From Ornithodoros turicata (lineage: Eukaryota; Arthropoda; Arachnida; Ixodida; Argasidae): a DNA stretch of 64,000 nucleotides. Numbering within the stretch: the stretch's first letter is position 1; each line of letters opens with the position of its first letter. The stretch is taken from positions 496,001-560,000 of the forward strand of contig NW_026999348.1 of NCBI RefSeq assembly GCF_037126465.1. Direction: 5' to 3'. Shown here piece by piece: positions 54,843 through 64,000 of the stretch. The position numbers and the translations under genes were made by a program. Under the pieces are notes generated by a model. The model worked only from the letters and a program-made list of their open reading frames with translations. It made no database searches and was not told the DNA's origin.

Positions 54843-56236
54843 CGCCCTCTTAATGCCCTCTTAAACGGGTTCCTTTCCAAGATCTCCCCGGGCACTGACT
54901 TTGGCGTTGGAGCTCCTTCGGCGCCATGGCCTTTGCTGACGATATGATCGTGGTGGCCTCCTTCCCGGTTGGCCTGCAGCAGCGCCTTGACGAAGCCTAT
55001 CATTTCTTTTAACAACGAGGGCTCCACATCAACGTAGCGAAGTCAATCACCGTCTCCCTGGTAGCCGCTGGCAGGGATAAGAAGATTAAGGTAGACACTG
55101 CTAGACAGTTCGTTGTCCTCGGTACACCCATTCCTGCCGCTGGCCCGGAGTTCACCTGGCCTTACCTGGGAGTTACTTTCACCACCACCGAACCCGCGCC
55201 CAATACTCCATGAAGTAGAGGAGCTACTAACCAGGGTTCGCAAGTCCCCGCTGAAGCCTCAACAAAAGCAAGTGATCCTGCGTTACTACCTACTCCCCAG
55301 ACTTCACCATAGGCTGGTGCTTGGCCGCTGGACAACAAGAGAGCTACAACATATCGACATAACCATCCATGGAGCAGTGCGCGACTGGCTTCACCTTCCT
55401 CGACACACCAACAGCTTACTATAACGCCCCTACCTCTCACGGCGGCCTTGGTGTTCCCTCCCTCCGTGTCAACATACCGATTCAACAGTGCCAGCGTCTC
55501 CAACGACTAACAAGTTCTTCAAACCCGATCCTTCGAGAGGCGCTCCGCTGCGAAAACGTGAAGCTACTCATCGACAGATTCAAGTTCTCATCCCGTCGTG
55601 GCGGACGTCTTCTCTCTTCAAAGACTCATATTCAAAGCTACTGGTTGACTGCTCTCTATGTCACCAATGACGGGAAGGCCCTAGCTGACGACGGGCTGGT
55701 CCCGATCGCCCACTGCTGGATTCCTGAGGGGACGAGAATGCTCCCGGGTCGGTGGTGCAAGCAATCAGCAGTGGATTTGTTAAATCTGGGTTTGACTAAA
55801 GCAGACTGTAAAATAATAGCGGCGGGGCGCTGGAAGGGACTTCGAACATTTGGAGGGCCTTCAATAGGGCGGGGAGTTGTGCTGCTGGCCGCCCATTCGC
55901 TGCGTCTTAGTGCAAGCAGTTATTTGTACCGTTAGGCAGTTGTTATGTTCTACATTTTCTTGTGGTTTGGGTGGCCTCCTACCTAAGTGGAATACTGTTT
56001 AACAAACAATTCAATATCTGAATGACACAAAGGACCACTATGTTTTTGTTAATACAATCCAGCAAAAATATAAAACACTGAAGCTCTCCTTTAATGGCCA
56101 CAAGCTTTCATGCAGTGAACTGCCATGAAAAACGAGTTAAAGGCCCCTTGTGGGAGTAGCAGAATTCGTCAGTGACGAACTCAATATCTTCCGTTTTTTT
56201 TCTATAATCAAACTCAAACTCAACGAGTTAAAGGCG
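54843..56236 (+). pseudogene. R2-clade LINE copy B, second half of RT and C-terminus
   Basis: Resumes with N-A-L-L-N-G-F-L, followed by the catalytic F-A-D-D in AMAFADDMIVVAS (54926). The thumb comes next (RHLHHRLVLGRW-like at 55300, then AVRDWLHLP). ORF 55369-55935 gives SHGGLGVPSLRV and WIPEGTRMLPGRW, then jumps directly to the tail AVDLLNLGLTKADCKIIAA. The CCHC and endonuclease region in between is deleted. The 3' tail (56018-56236) contains AATGACACAAAGGACCAC and GGCGGCAGTAA, matching the satellite monomer. Confidence 0.82.
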
Positions 56237-57125
56237 GCAGTAAAATAATCTGCCTTCCTGTGCTGAGGGAAGCGTCTGTGGTTCCTGGGACCCATGCGTG
56301 GATTGCCGACGGGTCCAGACTCATCGAGGGCCGCAATTTCGTGGACGTGGCGAAAGCCCGCATAAACGCCACTCCAACTAGGGCCAGGTCCTCCTGTGGG
56401 CGGCCGGGGCAGGAGACGGGTTGCAGGCATTGGATGCTGCGCCACTCAAACTCTGGCTCATGCAACGAAGCAGTGCCCTGCTACCAACGCGGCACGACAT
56501 CGGAGACAGGACCGAATAGATCCACGTGGCTAGGGATCTCCGTAACAGGGGGTGACACGTTCAGCGGGAGTGCCACATTCCTATCTCTGTTGGCCTACGC
56601 AAACCTGACATAGTAGTGCAGCGCCCTGACGCCATCTGGGTCGTGGACGTGCAGGTGGTGGGATGCGGTCGTCCTCTCAATGTCCTACACCGAGAGAAGA
56701 GCAGGGTCTACGACACCGTCGAGATAGCAGATCTGCTCAGAGCTGCGGCCTCCCGTTCAACTCCGGTGATGTTCACGTCGGCTACGATAAACATTCTGGT
56801 ATCTGGTCGTCAGAGTACGTGGAGGCTATGCGTCATCTTGGCCTCTCGACGTCCCACCTGCGGCTTGCTGCTCTAATAGCCCTGGAGGGAACCGTGGCGG
56901 CCTGGAGGATCTTCAAGAGCGCAACCGCGAGGTCTGCGCTGCCCTATCTTGCTGAGGCTTAAGGCCCTCTTGTTGTAAGGCGTGCTCCCGCCTAGTAGGA
57001 CGCGCGTATTAGGCCCCCGTTAAGGGTGCGGGGCAACCATGTAATTGTTCTGTCCTTATTGTGGTGACTCCGCCCACTCTTGTCGGAGGAATGTGCTAAT
57101 AAACATTTCATAGCTGAATGAGTCG
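56237..57125 (+). pseudogene. R2-clade LINE copy C, C-terminal part
   Basis: WIADGSRLIEGRNFVDVAKA (56299) is followed by a Cys-rich region and the nuclease piece R-P-D-A-I-W-V-V-D-V-Q (56616-56655), where the spacing between the acids is shorter than the canonical 12-14. Then VLHREKSRVYDTVEIADLL and the tail VAAWRIFKSAT, ending in TAA 56960. It begins immediately after copy B's tail sequence GGCGGCAGTAAAATAATCTGCC. Confidence 0.75.
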
Positions 57126-57660
57126 ACCAAGGTTACGATGCAAGGGTACGATGCACGTTCGACTGCCGAACGAGTGCATTGCCATGCCGCACTCGTTCTG
57201 GGCCCGGCATGACTGGCGCTAGAGAATGCCGAGCAGGATGCAGGTCTCAAGATATCTTGTCACGCATACTAAAAATGTGTCATAGGACACATGCTGCCAG
57301 AACAAGAAGACACGACAATGTCGTCTGCTTCGTTGCAAAGAGACTTCAGGAATGCGGAAGCACAGTAATGTTGGAAGCACAGATTGTCGGCACTGGCATA
57401 GCCCTGGAACTCGCGCACCTGAAATACGGCAGGGACGACATAGTATGCCAAGCTAAAGGAGACTCTGAGGCCGACTCCACTGTTGGAAGTCTCACGCTGT
57501 CTTTCCGAGGCATAAGGGCAAACGCAAGTTCTGATTTACTAATGGATATGGGACTCAGCAGAAGGGACACTGGAACCATCTCCATCGTCGCGCTTCAATG
57601 CAGCGTCCGAAGCTTCAGAATTTTTGGACGTATGCCGACGGTGGCCTCCCATCGGTGAAT
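57126..57660 (+). pseudogene. R2-clade LINE copy D, C-terminal part
   Basis: The 159-codon frame (57179-57658) shows C-R-A-G-C...C-H-R-T-H-A-A-R (C-x3-C...C-x3-H type), RRHDNVVCFVAKRLQE, then AQIVGTGIALELAHLKYGRD. The tail MGLSRRDTGTISIVALQCSV follows. The segment with the P-D residue of the nuclease appears to be deleted. It starts next to copy C's 3' end. Confidence 0.72.
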
Positions 57661-57929
57661 AAGGGAGCTAGCCCGGGAAGGAAGCGGTCTTTGACGCTTT
57701 GATGCGTCTTCTGGGTATCTCTTCCGTCTAACAGAGAATTGTTTAAAAAAATAACGTCTTTCCATGGGCCGGGGGTTAGTAGCGTTCCCCTGTAATCCAG
57801 CAGCTCGGAGGCCCGAGGAATGAAGGGGACGACCTTCCTCACAAGGCTAGGGATGATTAGATTCCTCCTGTTATTTAGCGACCTGGAAGCTGGAGTGGAG
57901 GGATAAGGGGAGGGCCTGACGTGCCTGTC
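57661..57929. other. Spacer between R2-like copies
   Basis: No element boundary or coding signal is clear; it may be 3' UTR of copy D or upstream leader of copy E. Confidence 0.3.
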
Positions 57930-59300
57930 GGCTTTAGCGGGACCGTGTTGCGGCGGTCTGTTACCCAGTCAAATAGGGCGCTGGCGGCTCGTGATTACGG
58001 TTCGCAGTTCTACGATTCTCCTCGCTGCAAGCCGTTGTGACGCGCAATATAGCCTCTTACACGGAAATGGTCAACTCCACCTTCTCGTGGTGCTACCTGT
58101 CCCTGGCCACCTTGATGGTCCAGGGAACTGACGGAGCTCTGGCCTACCTTGAGGCATCACGGTTGCCATCCCCGACGCCCGTCGTCAGCAGGCACGAATA
58201 ATCAAGATAATCAGCATTTTAGCACGTGTCCCGCTGAGGATTGTGCCCCTGCTGCAAGTGCTGCAAGTAGAGTGTCCGATGCTTCATCTCTGGCCGTCAA
58301 TGCTACGGCCCTTTTCAGGGCCTGTATTGTGGTGAGCTCGGTTGCGGTAGAAGGTTTCGAAGAAGTTTGGCCCAACATCGTCGTTGGGCACATCCTACTC
58401 ATCGCCCTCTTGGATCCTCTCAGGTTATGGACTCGAATGTTCCTGGCCCCTCACTTCCACCTGTGGTTATCAGTACTGCAAGTTCCCAATCGTCGCACAG
58501 CTCTTCAATGATCTCTGCTTCTGTGCAAGGCAGGACTACACAAGATAGGACAGGGCAATACAGGAGCTTTGCCTCTCAGCGGACTGCCGGTTCCAGTCAG
58601 ATCCAGGCAACTGATTTGGGAGAAGCAGGCATCGGGATAAGCGGTAGTATTACTCCTTCTCCAGCCCAATGGATAACACCTTCAGGCAATTACGTCACCT
58701 CACTAATGGCTCCGTGGCCCGCTATGGGAGGCACAACTAGCGACCGGCAAGGTCCCGACTTTTCATCCCAAGGTTCTAAGAATGTGGACCAAGAGCTGCA
58801 GGCTGCCTTCTTCCAATCTGATGTTCCAGACTGCATGAGAGCGCTCCGGTCGGCCCAAGGCTTGGACCAGTATGGTAGGCGTGCTCATCCGGAGGAGGCA
58901 AATGAGGCGATAAATGTGGAGCGAGTGATGGTCCCCCGAAGTTGCCCGGCCCTTCTTAGAGATGGCGTGGGGCCTCTCCAGTTAAACAAGGCCATGTTTC
59001 AGACGCTGCAGGCCCGTGGCAGTTAGCGCACGTATGAAGCCGACAAGCGCAGCCGAAGGGGAAAGCCGCATGGTGATCTGGTCGCTCAACTCCAGGAGGT
59101 CAGGAGCCCCATTGGGAGTGGGGACGACTCATGGGAGATGGCGAGAGATGCTGTCTGGGAGGCTCTGGATGACATTGATCCTCCCACAGGAAAAGATGCA
59201 GCGGGTCATTAGGAGAATCCTACAGAAACCAAACCGGTCCTATAACATGTTACACTGTAACCCCAGGGTTCAGCAAAAAGGGGAGCAGGCAAGTCGAAGC
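57930..59300 (+). pseudogene. R2-clade LINE copy E, 5' leader and N-terminal region
   Basis: 57935-58120 shares GACCGTGTTGCGGCGGTCTG and the downstream CACCTTCTCGTGGTGC with 46585-46730 and is taken as the 5' leader. A Ser/Gln-rich frame (58367-59026) follows, then 59016-59303. Neither shows an obvious zinc finger, so the N-terminus may be divergent or degenerate. It is cut at 59300 by the copia LTR. Assignment to the R2-like family rests mainly on the shared leader. Confidence 0.5.
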
Positions 59301-59431
59301 TGACGGTAACGGCCACCGAGGTTTTTAATAACGAGAGAAGGTGAACACGAGATACGCGGTGCTATGCGCTAGAAGCGCATGAACACAGAAAACGAAACTG
59401 AAAGTAGACGACATATTGTCCATCTTTAACA
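59301..59431 (-). repeat. 3' LTR of the copia remnant
   Basis: On the minus strand it begins TGTTAAAGATGG after the purine tract and ends CCGTTACCGTCA, giving TG...CA borders and 131 bp. Confidence 0.6.
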
Positions 59432-61070
59432 TTCCCCCTCGAGATGTCGTCTACACGCCTTTTTGAAGGCCTAGGGAGTCGCATAGTCCACAAGCCCTCT
59501 CCCCGTTTAAAGCCTTCGTCAGAATATCTGCTGTATTCTCCGATGTCCTGACGTACTGCAGCTGTATTTTGCCTTCTTCGGCATTTTTTCCGAAGAAAGA
59601 AATGTCGCAGTTTGTTGTGTTTGTTCCGCTCAGACATTATCTGACTGGTCGCTACTGCGATGGCGCCTTGATTGTCAACGAGCAGCAGGTGTGGTTCCTG
59701 GACGAATTGAAGTGCACTGAGTTCCTGAGAAAAATGTTGCAGCCACAACACCTCTTTGGCTGCTTCGCACATCGCCAGATACCCGACTTCCACAGTGGAT
59801 AGTGTAGTTGATTTTTGCTTCCTGCTGCTCCGGGAGATATGCGCGTCCGCCAAAATGAATGCGTAGCCGTTAAAAGTGCCCATCAACCCTGTCGCGTGCA
59901 CAGTCGGCATCAGAGAAGGCCTGCACGACTTTCGCGGTCTTCGTGTACGGGCTTGTACCTCTCTAGATCGCCGTTTTGCTTTTATTTCTTTCGAGGCACC
60001 CATCTGCACTTCACAACACGGCGACTCGGGGGCCGTAGAACTATCTCTCAAGTGCCATTGGTCTTCAAGTTTGTCAGCTCCTCCTGTATATCCTCTCTCC
60101 ATTTGTGTCCGTCTGGCGCTGAGAGCGCCACTTCTACAGTCTTGGGGGTCGGGAAGAAAACTTCTCCTTTTAACGACACAACACGAGTAATTCGGCTTTG
60201 GCTTGGAGGCTAACGTCTCGGAACGTATGAGTATGGGTGTGGCATCTTGCAATGTCTGTTCACGTCCGGGACTTACTGTTTCGGGGTAGTCATCCGAGGG
60301 ATCCATGTCGCCCCATTTTGGCGTGTCCTCCGGTTGTGACGCCGTTTGGTTGTCTTTGACCAGGTCGCCAAAGCTCAGTGCGATACCTTGGCCACGCTCG
60401 CCCGGAACCCGTGCGAAGTTTCCAGCTTGTCGACTGGGTCAGCGTTTCAGCACGGAAAGCTGTTCTCGTCAAAAACTACGTCTCGACTGATGAAGAAACT
60501 GTCGTTTTCCCTTGTCCTAGAGCTTATAACCTTTTATACCCTCTGGGTACCCGACGAAAACGCACTCCACAGCCTTAGGCTCCAGCTTCGTCTCTCGATG
60601 TTGCGTCCGAGCGGCCCAGGCATTACGGCCATATACCCTCATATGATCGATGGTATCTTCTCTCCCGGTCCATAGCGCTTCCGGCACTTGTCCGCCAACT
60701 GAACTGGAGGGACATTTGTTTCCTATGTAGCAGGTGCCCAAGCGTCGTTGGTGAGTCCAGGCTCTATCAGGTAAACACCTCCTCATAACCTGTCAAGTCC
60801 TCCTCATTCTCTCGGCTACTCCGTTCTGCTGCGGAGTACCGTTAGCTCTCGTATGCCGTACTTTTGCAGGTACAGGACGAAATCCTTCCCGACATACTCG
60901 CCACCATACTACGAAGTGTCTTAATGGTTGACCCATGGAAGTTCTCTGCCATGCGCTTGTACAGAATAAACTTTTCTAGTACTTCAGCTTTTTTCTTCAT
61001 TGGGTATACCAATAAAACCGCGTGTAGTCATTGATGAAGGTCACAAAAAGTTTGACCTTCCCTTGGAGGT
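59301..61070 (-). pseudogene. Copia retrotransposon remnant
   Basis: On the minus strand: integrase end TPQQNGVAERMRRT (near 60820), HMRVYGRNAW and KAVECVFVGYPEGIKGYKL (60786-60517). RNase H motifs follow in ORF 60306-59362 (NGYAFILADAHISRSSRKQK, STVEVGYLAMCEAAKEVLWL, VDNQGAIAVA, NKLRHFFLR). The RT between them is almost wholly deleted. A polypurine tract GAGGGGGAA lies just before the 3' LTR at 59431-59301. No 5' LTR is found. Confidence 0.88.
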
Positions 61071-61261
61071 CGGGGTAACAAGTGGGCTAGATGTATTGGT
61101 TAGGCTTTATCTCGTGGGCCGCCCCTTTGGGTCCTAGGTCCTGGGGCTATTTGTTATGGTCAGGTGTTTGCGTGCCTATTTATTTATTGTTTTTCTTTTG
61201 GGGTGCTACCATGATATAATGGTATCATGGTATAATAAAGAAAGATGATAGAGAAATGACG
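61071..61261 (+). other. Probable 3' UTR end of an R2-like copy before the array
   Basis: A non-coding stretch ends in GGTATAATAAAGAAAGATGATAGAG and then enters the satellite at AAATGACGC. The position relative to the array mirrors the 3' ends of copies A2 and B (AATAAA... then the monomer sequence). Assignment is by position. Confidence 0.35.
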
Positions 61262-63050
61262 CTAACGACGACCAAGTATCGTACCCACCATGTTTTTGTA
61301 ATACAATCCATTCAAAAACGAGTAAGAGGCGGCAGCAAGAATCTGCTTTCGGTAGGTAAATGACACGAAGGACGACAAGGTATCATACCCACCATGTTTT
61401 TATAATGCAATCCACTCAAAAACGAGTAAGAGGCGGCAGCAAGAATCTGCTTTCGGTAGGTAAATGACACAAAGGACGACCAAGTATCATACCCATCATC
61501 TTGTAATACAGTCCATTAAAAGACGAGTGAGAGGCGGCAGTAAGAATCTGCTTTCGGTCGCTAAATGACACAAAGGACGACCAAGTATCATGCTCACCAT
61601 GTTTTTTGTAATACAGTCCATTCAAAAACGAGTGAGAGGCGGCAGCAAGAATCTGCTTTTAGTAGCTAAATGACACAGACGACGACCAAGCATCATACCC
61701 ACCATGTTTTTGTAATACAATCCATTCAAAAACGACTGAGAGGCGGCAGTAAGGATTTGCTTTCGGTCGCTAAATGACACAAAGGACGACCAAGTATCAT
61801 GCTCACCATGTTTTTGTAATACAGTCCATTCAAAAACGAGTGAGAGGCGGCAGCAAGAATCTGCTTTTAGTAGCTAAATGACACAGACGACGACCAAGCA
61901 TCATACCCACCATGTTTTTTTTAATACAATCCATTCAAAAAACGACTGAGAGGCGGCAGTAAGGATTTGCTTTCGGTCGCTAAATGACACAAAGGACGAC
62001 CAAGTATCATGCTCACCATGTTTTTGTAATACAGTCCATTCAAAAACGAGTGAGAGGCGGCAGCAAGAATCTGCTTTTAGTAGCTAAATGACACAGACGA
62101 CGACCAAGCATCATACCCACCATGTTTTTGTAATACAATCCATTCAAAAACGACTGAGAGGCGGCAGTAAGGATTTGCTTTCGGTCGCTAAATGACACAA
62201 AGGACGACCAAGTATCATGCTCACCATGTTTTTGTAATACAGTCCATTCAAAAACGAGTGAGAGGCGGCAGCAAGAATCTGCTTTTAGTAGCTAAATGAC
62301 ACAGACGACGACCAAGCATCATACCCACCATGTTTTTTTTTAATACAATCCATTCAAAAACGACTGAGAGGCGGCAGTAAGGATTTGCTTTCGGTCGCTA
62401 AATGACACAAAGGACGACCAAGTATCATGCTCACCATGTTTTTGTAATACAGTCCATTCAAAAAATGAGAGGCGGCAGCAAGAATCTGCTTTTAGTAGCT
62501 AAATGACACAGACGACGACCAAGCATCATACCCACCATGTTTTTGTAATACAATCCATTCAAAAACGACTGAGAGGCGGCAGTAAGGATTTGCTTTCGGT
62601 CGCTAAATGACACAAAGGACGACCAAGTATCATGCTCACCATGTTTTTGTAATACAGTCCATTCAAAAACGACTGAGAGGCGGCAGTAAGGATTTGCTTT
62701 CGGTCGCTAGATGACACAAAGGACGACCAAGTATCATGCTCACCATGTTTTTGTAATACAGTCCATTCAAAAACGAGTGAGAGGCGGCAGCAAGAATCTG
62801 CTTTTAGTAGCTAAATGACACAGACGACGACCAAGCATCATACCCACCATGTTTTTGTAATACAATCCATTCAAAAACGACTGAGAGGCGGCAGTAAGGA
62901 TTTGCTTTCGGTCGCTAAATGACACAAAGGACGACCAAGTATCATGCTCACCATGTTTTTGTAATACAGTCCATTCAAAAACGAATGAGAGGCGGCAGCA
63001 AGAATCTGCTTTTAGTAGCTAAATGACACAGACGACGACCAAGCATCATA
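61262..63050 (+). repeat. Satellite array, 17 monomers of about 102-110 bp
   Basis: The motif GAGGCGGCAG occurs about 17 times at 102-110 bp intervals. From 61630 on, two monomer types alternate: one with CAGACGACGACCAAGCATC and AATCTGCTTTTAGTAGC, the other with CAAAGGACGACCAAGTATC and GATTTGCTTTCGGTCGC. This gives a dimeric higher-order repeat of about 215 bp. The monomer matches the 3' tails of R2-like copies A2 (47985-48110) and B (56018-56236). At 63050 the array stops inside a monomer (CAAGCATCATACC). Confidence 0.97.
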
Positions 63051-64000
63051 CCTGATATATGTGATATCCTGATATATGTGATATATGTGGTCGAGCCTTT
63101 CGTACCAACAACGGGTTGGGCCAACACAGAAGGTTGACCCACCCGACCGAACATAACATGGGAGCTTGCACTGAGAGAACAAGACCAAGGTGGAGTGCGG
63201 AGGAGACATACCGTTTGGCTTCAGCCGAAGTCGTCTTAGCCGACAGTGATCACCCCCCCCCCCCACCCAGGTTCATAAACATAGAACTGCAGAAACTTTT
63301 TCCTGGGCGGACGCTGGATGCGATAAAATCTCGTAGAAAAGATCGCCTGTATAGGGAACTTGTCGAGGAAATCCGGCGTGGAGCCCGTGGCAACGATCAG
63401 ACTCGAAGTGCAGCCACGAATAGCGACCCTCCGATTGAGTCAACGCCGGACATGGGTGCCAATTCTTTACTCCGAGAACCCCCTACACAGGCCCGCACCC
63501 AGCGCCCTTCCTCCAGGCACGTTGCAATTATGAGAGAATTGCAGAACCTGGTGAACAGAGCTCCCCCGAGTCCTTCCAAGCCTCTCGATTGTTCGACATC
63601 GCCAGACGGGCGCTACAGGGTGTTGACATCGCAGAAGCCCTAAATGCTTATCTACGTGATGTCTTCGTCAAGGATAAGCCGCCTCCTTCTCACAACCGCC
63701 CCCGGCGGAATCCAAGCTTGAACCGAGCTCAAACGGGCCGACCCGTCAGTAACAGAAAGAAGCAAAAGGCCCTCTACGCACAAACCCAGGCCCAGTTTAA
63801 CTCACCCAGAGCGACTGTGTCCGCCGCATCTTGGATGGTTACGGTTCGCCTGCAGTGCTTGATGCGGCGGACTTCCTCCGACACCTGGGAGAAGGTGATG
63901 ACTTCAGGTACTACTTCTGGGATCCAACCAAACACCACAGAGGACGCAGTCCAACGTAAATCCCATGTATATTATTACGGCACAAGACATCAAGAACTGC
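63051..64000 (+). pseudogene. R2-clade LINE copy G, 5' region with Myb-like domain (runs off the window)
   Basis: It begins right after the array with GATATATGTGATAT repeats. ORF 63116-63643 includes RPRWSAEETYRLASAEVVL and LQKLFPGRTLDAIKSRRKD, a Myb-like DNA-binding segment as in R2 N-termini. Later, in another frame, comes a basic linker with NRKKQKALYAQTQAQF (63752) and RRILDGYGSPAVLDAADFL (63820), which lies just before RT in R2 proteins. A stop separates the two frames. No zinc finger was seen upstream of the Myb part. The RT lies beyond the window. Confidence 0.8.

Noticed and set aside
58367..63150. Shared N-terminal look (QHRR..HPT) of the frames at 58367 and 63116
   Set aside because: Both begin at TTG in short GC-rich stretches and the similarity ends after about ten residues; too little to claim homology.

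Overview
The window looks like nuclear DNA of an arthropod, most plausibly a tick. Genes are short exons separated by long introns with GT/AG borders, and most of the sequence is transposon debris of kinds common in chelicerate genomes (Ty3/gypsy, BEL/Pao, copia, LINE, R2-clade LINE, hAT and TTAA-flanked elements, tRNA-derived SINE). There is no operon structure and no dense coding. The taxon is an inference from protein-family resemblance, not a search result.

Layout. 0-7.6 kb: small foldback and TTAA-flanked elements, no convincing gene. 7.6-15.8 kb: a host gene on the + strand encoding a DUF4806-type protein. Six exons join with consistent phase into a 242-codon frame. One intron holds a 3.8 kb satellite array of about twelve 287-288 bp units headed by one inverted unit, then a near-perfect palindrome. 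A hAT transposase fragment and a tRNA-like SINE lie in other introns. 16.1-20.1 kb: a Ty3/gypsy element with near-identical 144 bp LTRs and a 5 bp target duplication, but lacking the N-terminal half of gag. 21.4-24.6 kb: a 3.2 kb inverted-terminal-repeat element without an ORF. 25.5-29.7 kb: a GC-rich promoter-like patch, weak exon candidates and dispersed repeats. 29.9-35.8 kb: a decayed BEL/Pao element with both LTRs.

36.1-40.3 kb: exons of a second host gene resembling the SAMD3-like family, with one apparent 1-base frameshift. One of its introns carries a TTAA-flanked element containing an antisense, broken THAP domain. 40.5-44.2 kb: a minus-strand gypsy gag/protease remnant whose leader is interrupted by a 1249 bp hAT-type element with an 8 bp target duplication. 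48.3-49.2 kb: a possible small two-exon gene.

45.6-64.0 kb is dominated by at least six partial copies of R2-clade non-LTR retrotransposons on the + strand. One copy is split inside its reverse transcriptase, right after the G-V-R-Q-G-D-P motif, by a complete minus-strand LINE whose 5' end carries 179 bp tandem monomers. Another is interrupted by a minus-strand copia remnant. The 3' tails of these R2-like copies match the monomer of a 17-unit satellite array at 61.3-63.05 kb. A further copy starts its 5' region, with a Myb-like DNA-binding segment, immediately after that array. The most interesting reading of the window is therefore an R2-clade element family that targets, or carries and expands, a short satellite outside rDNA.
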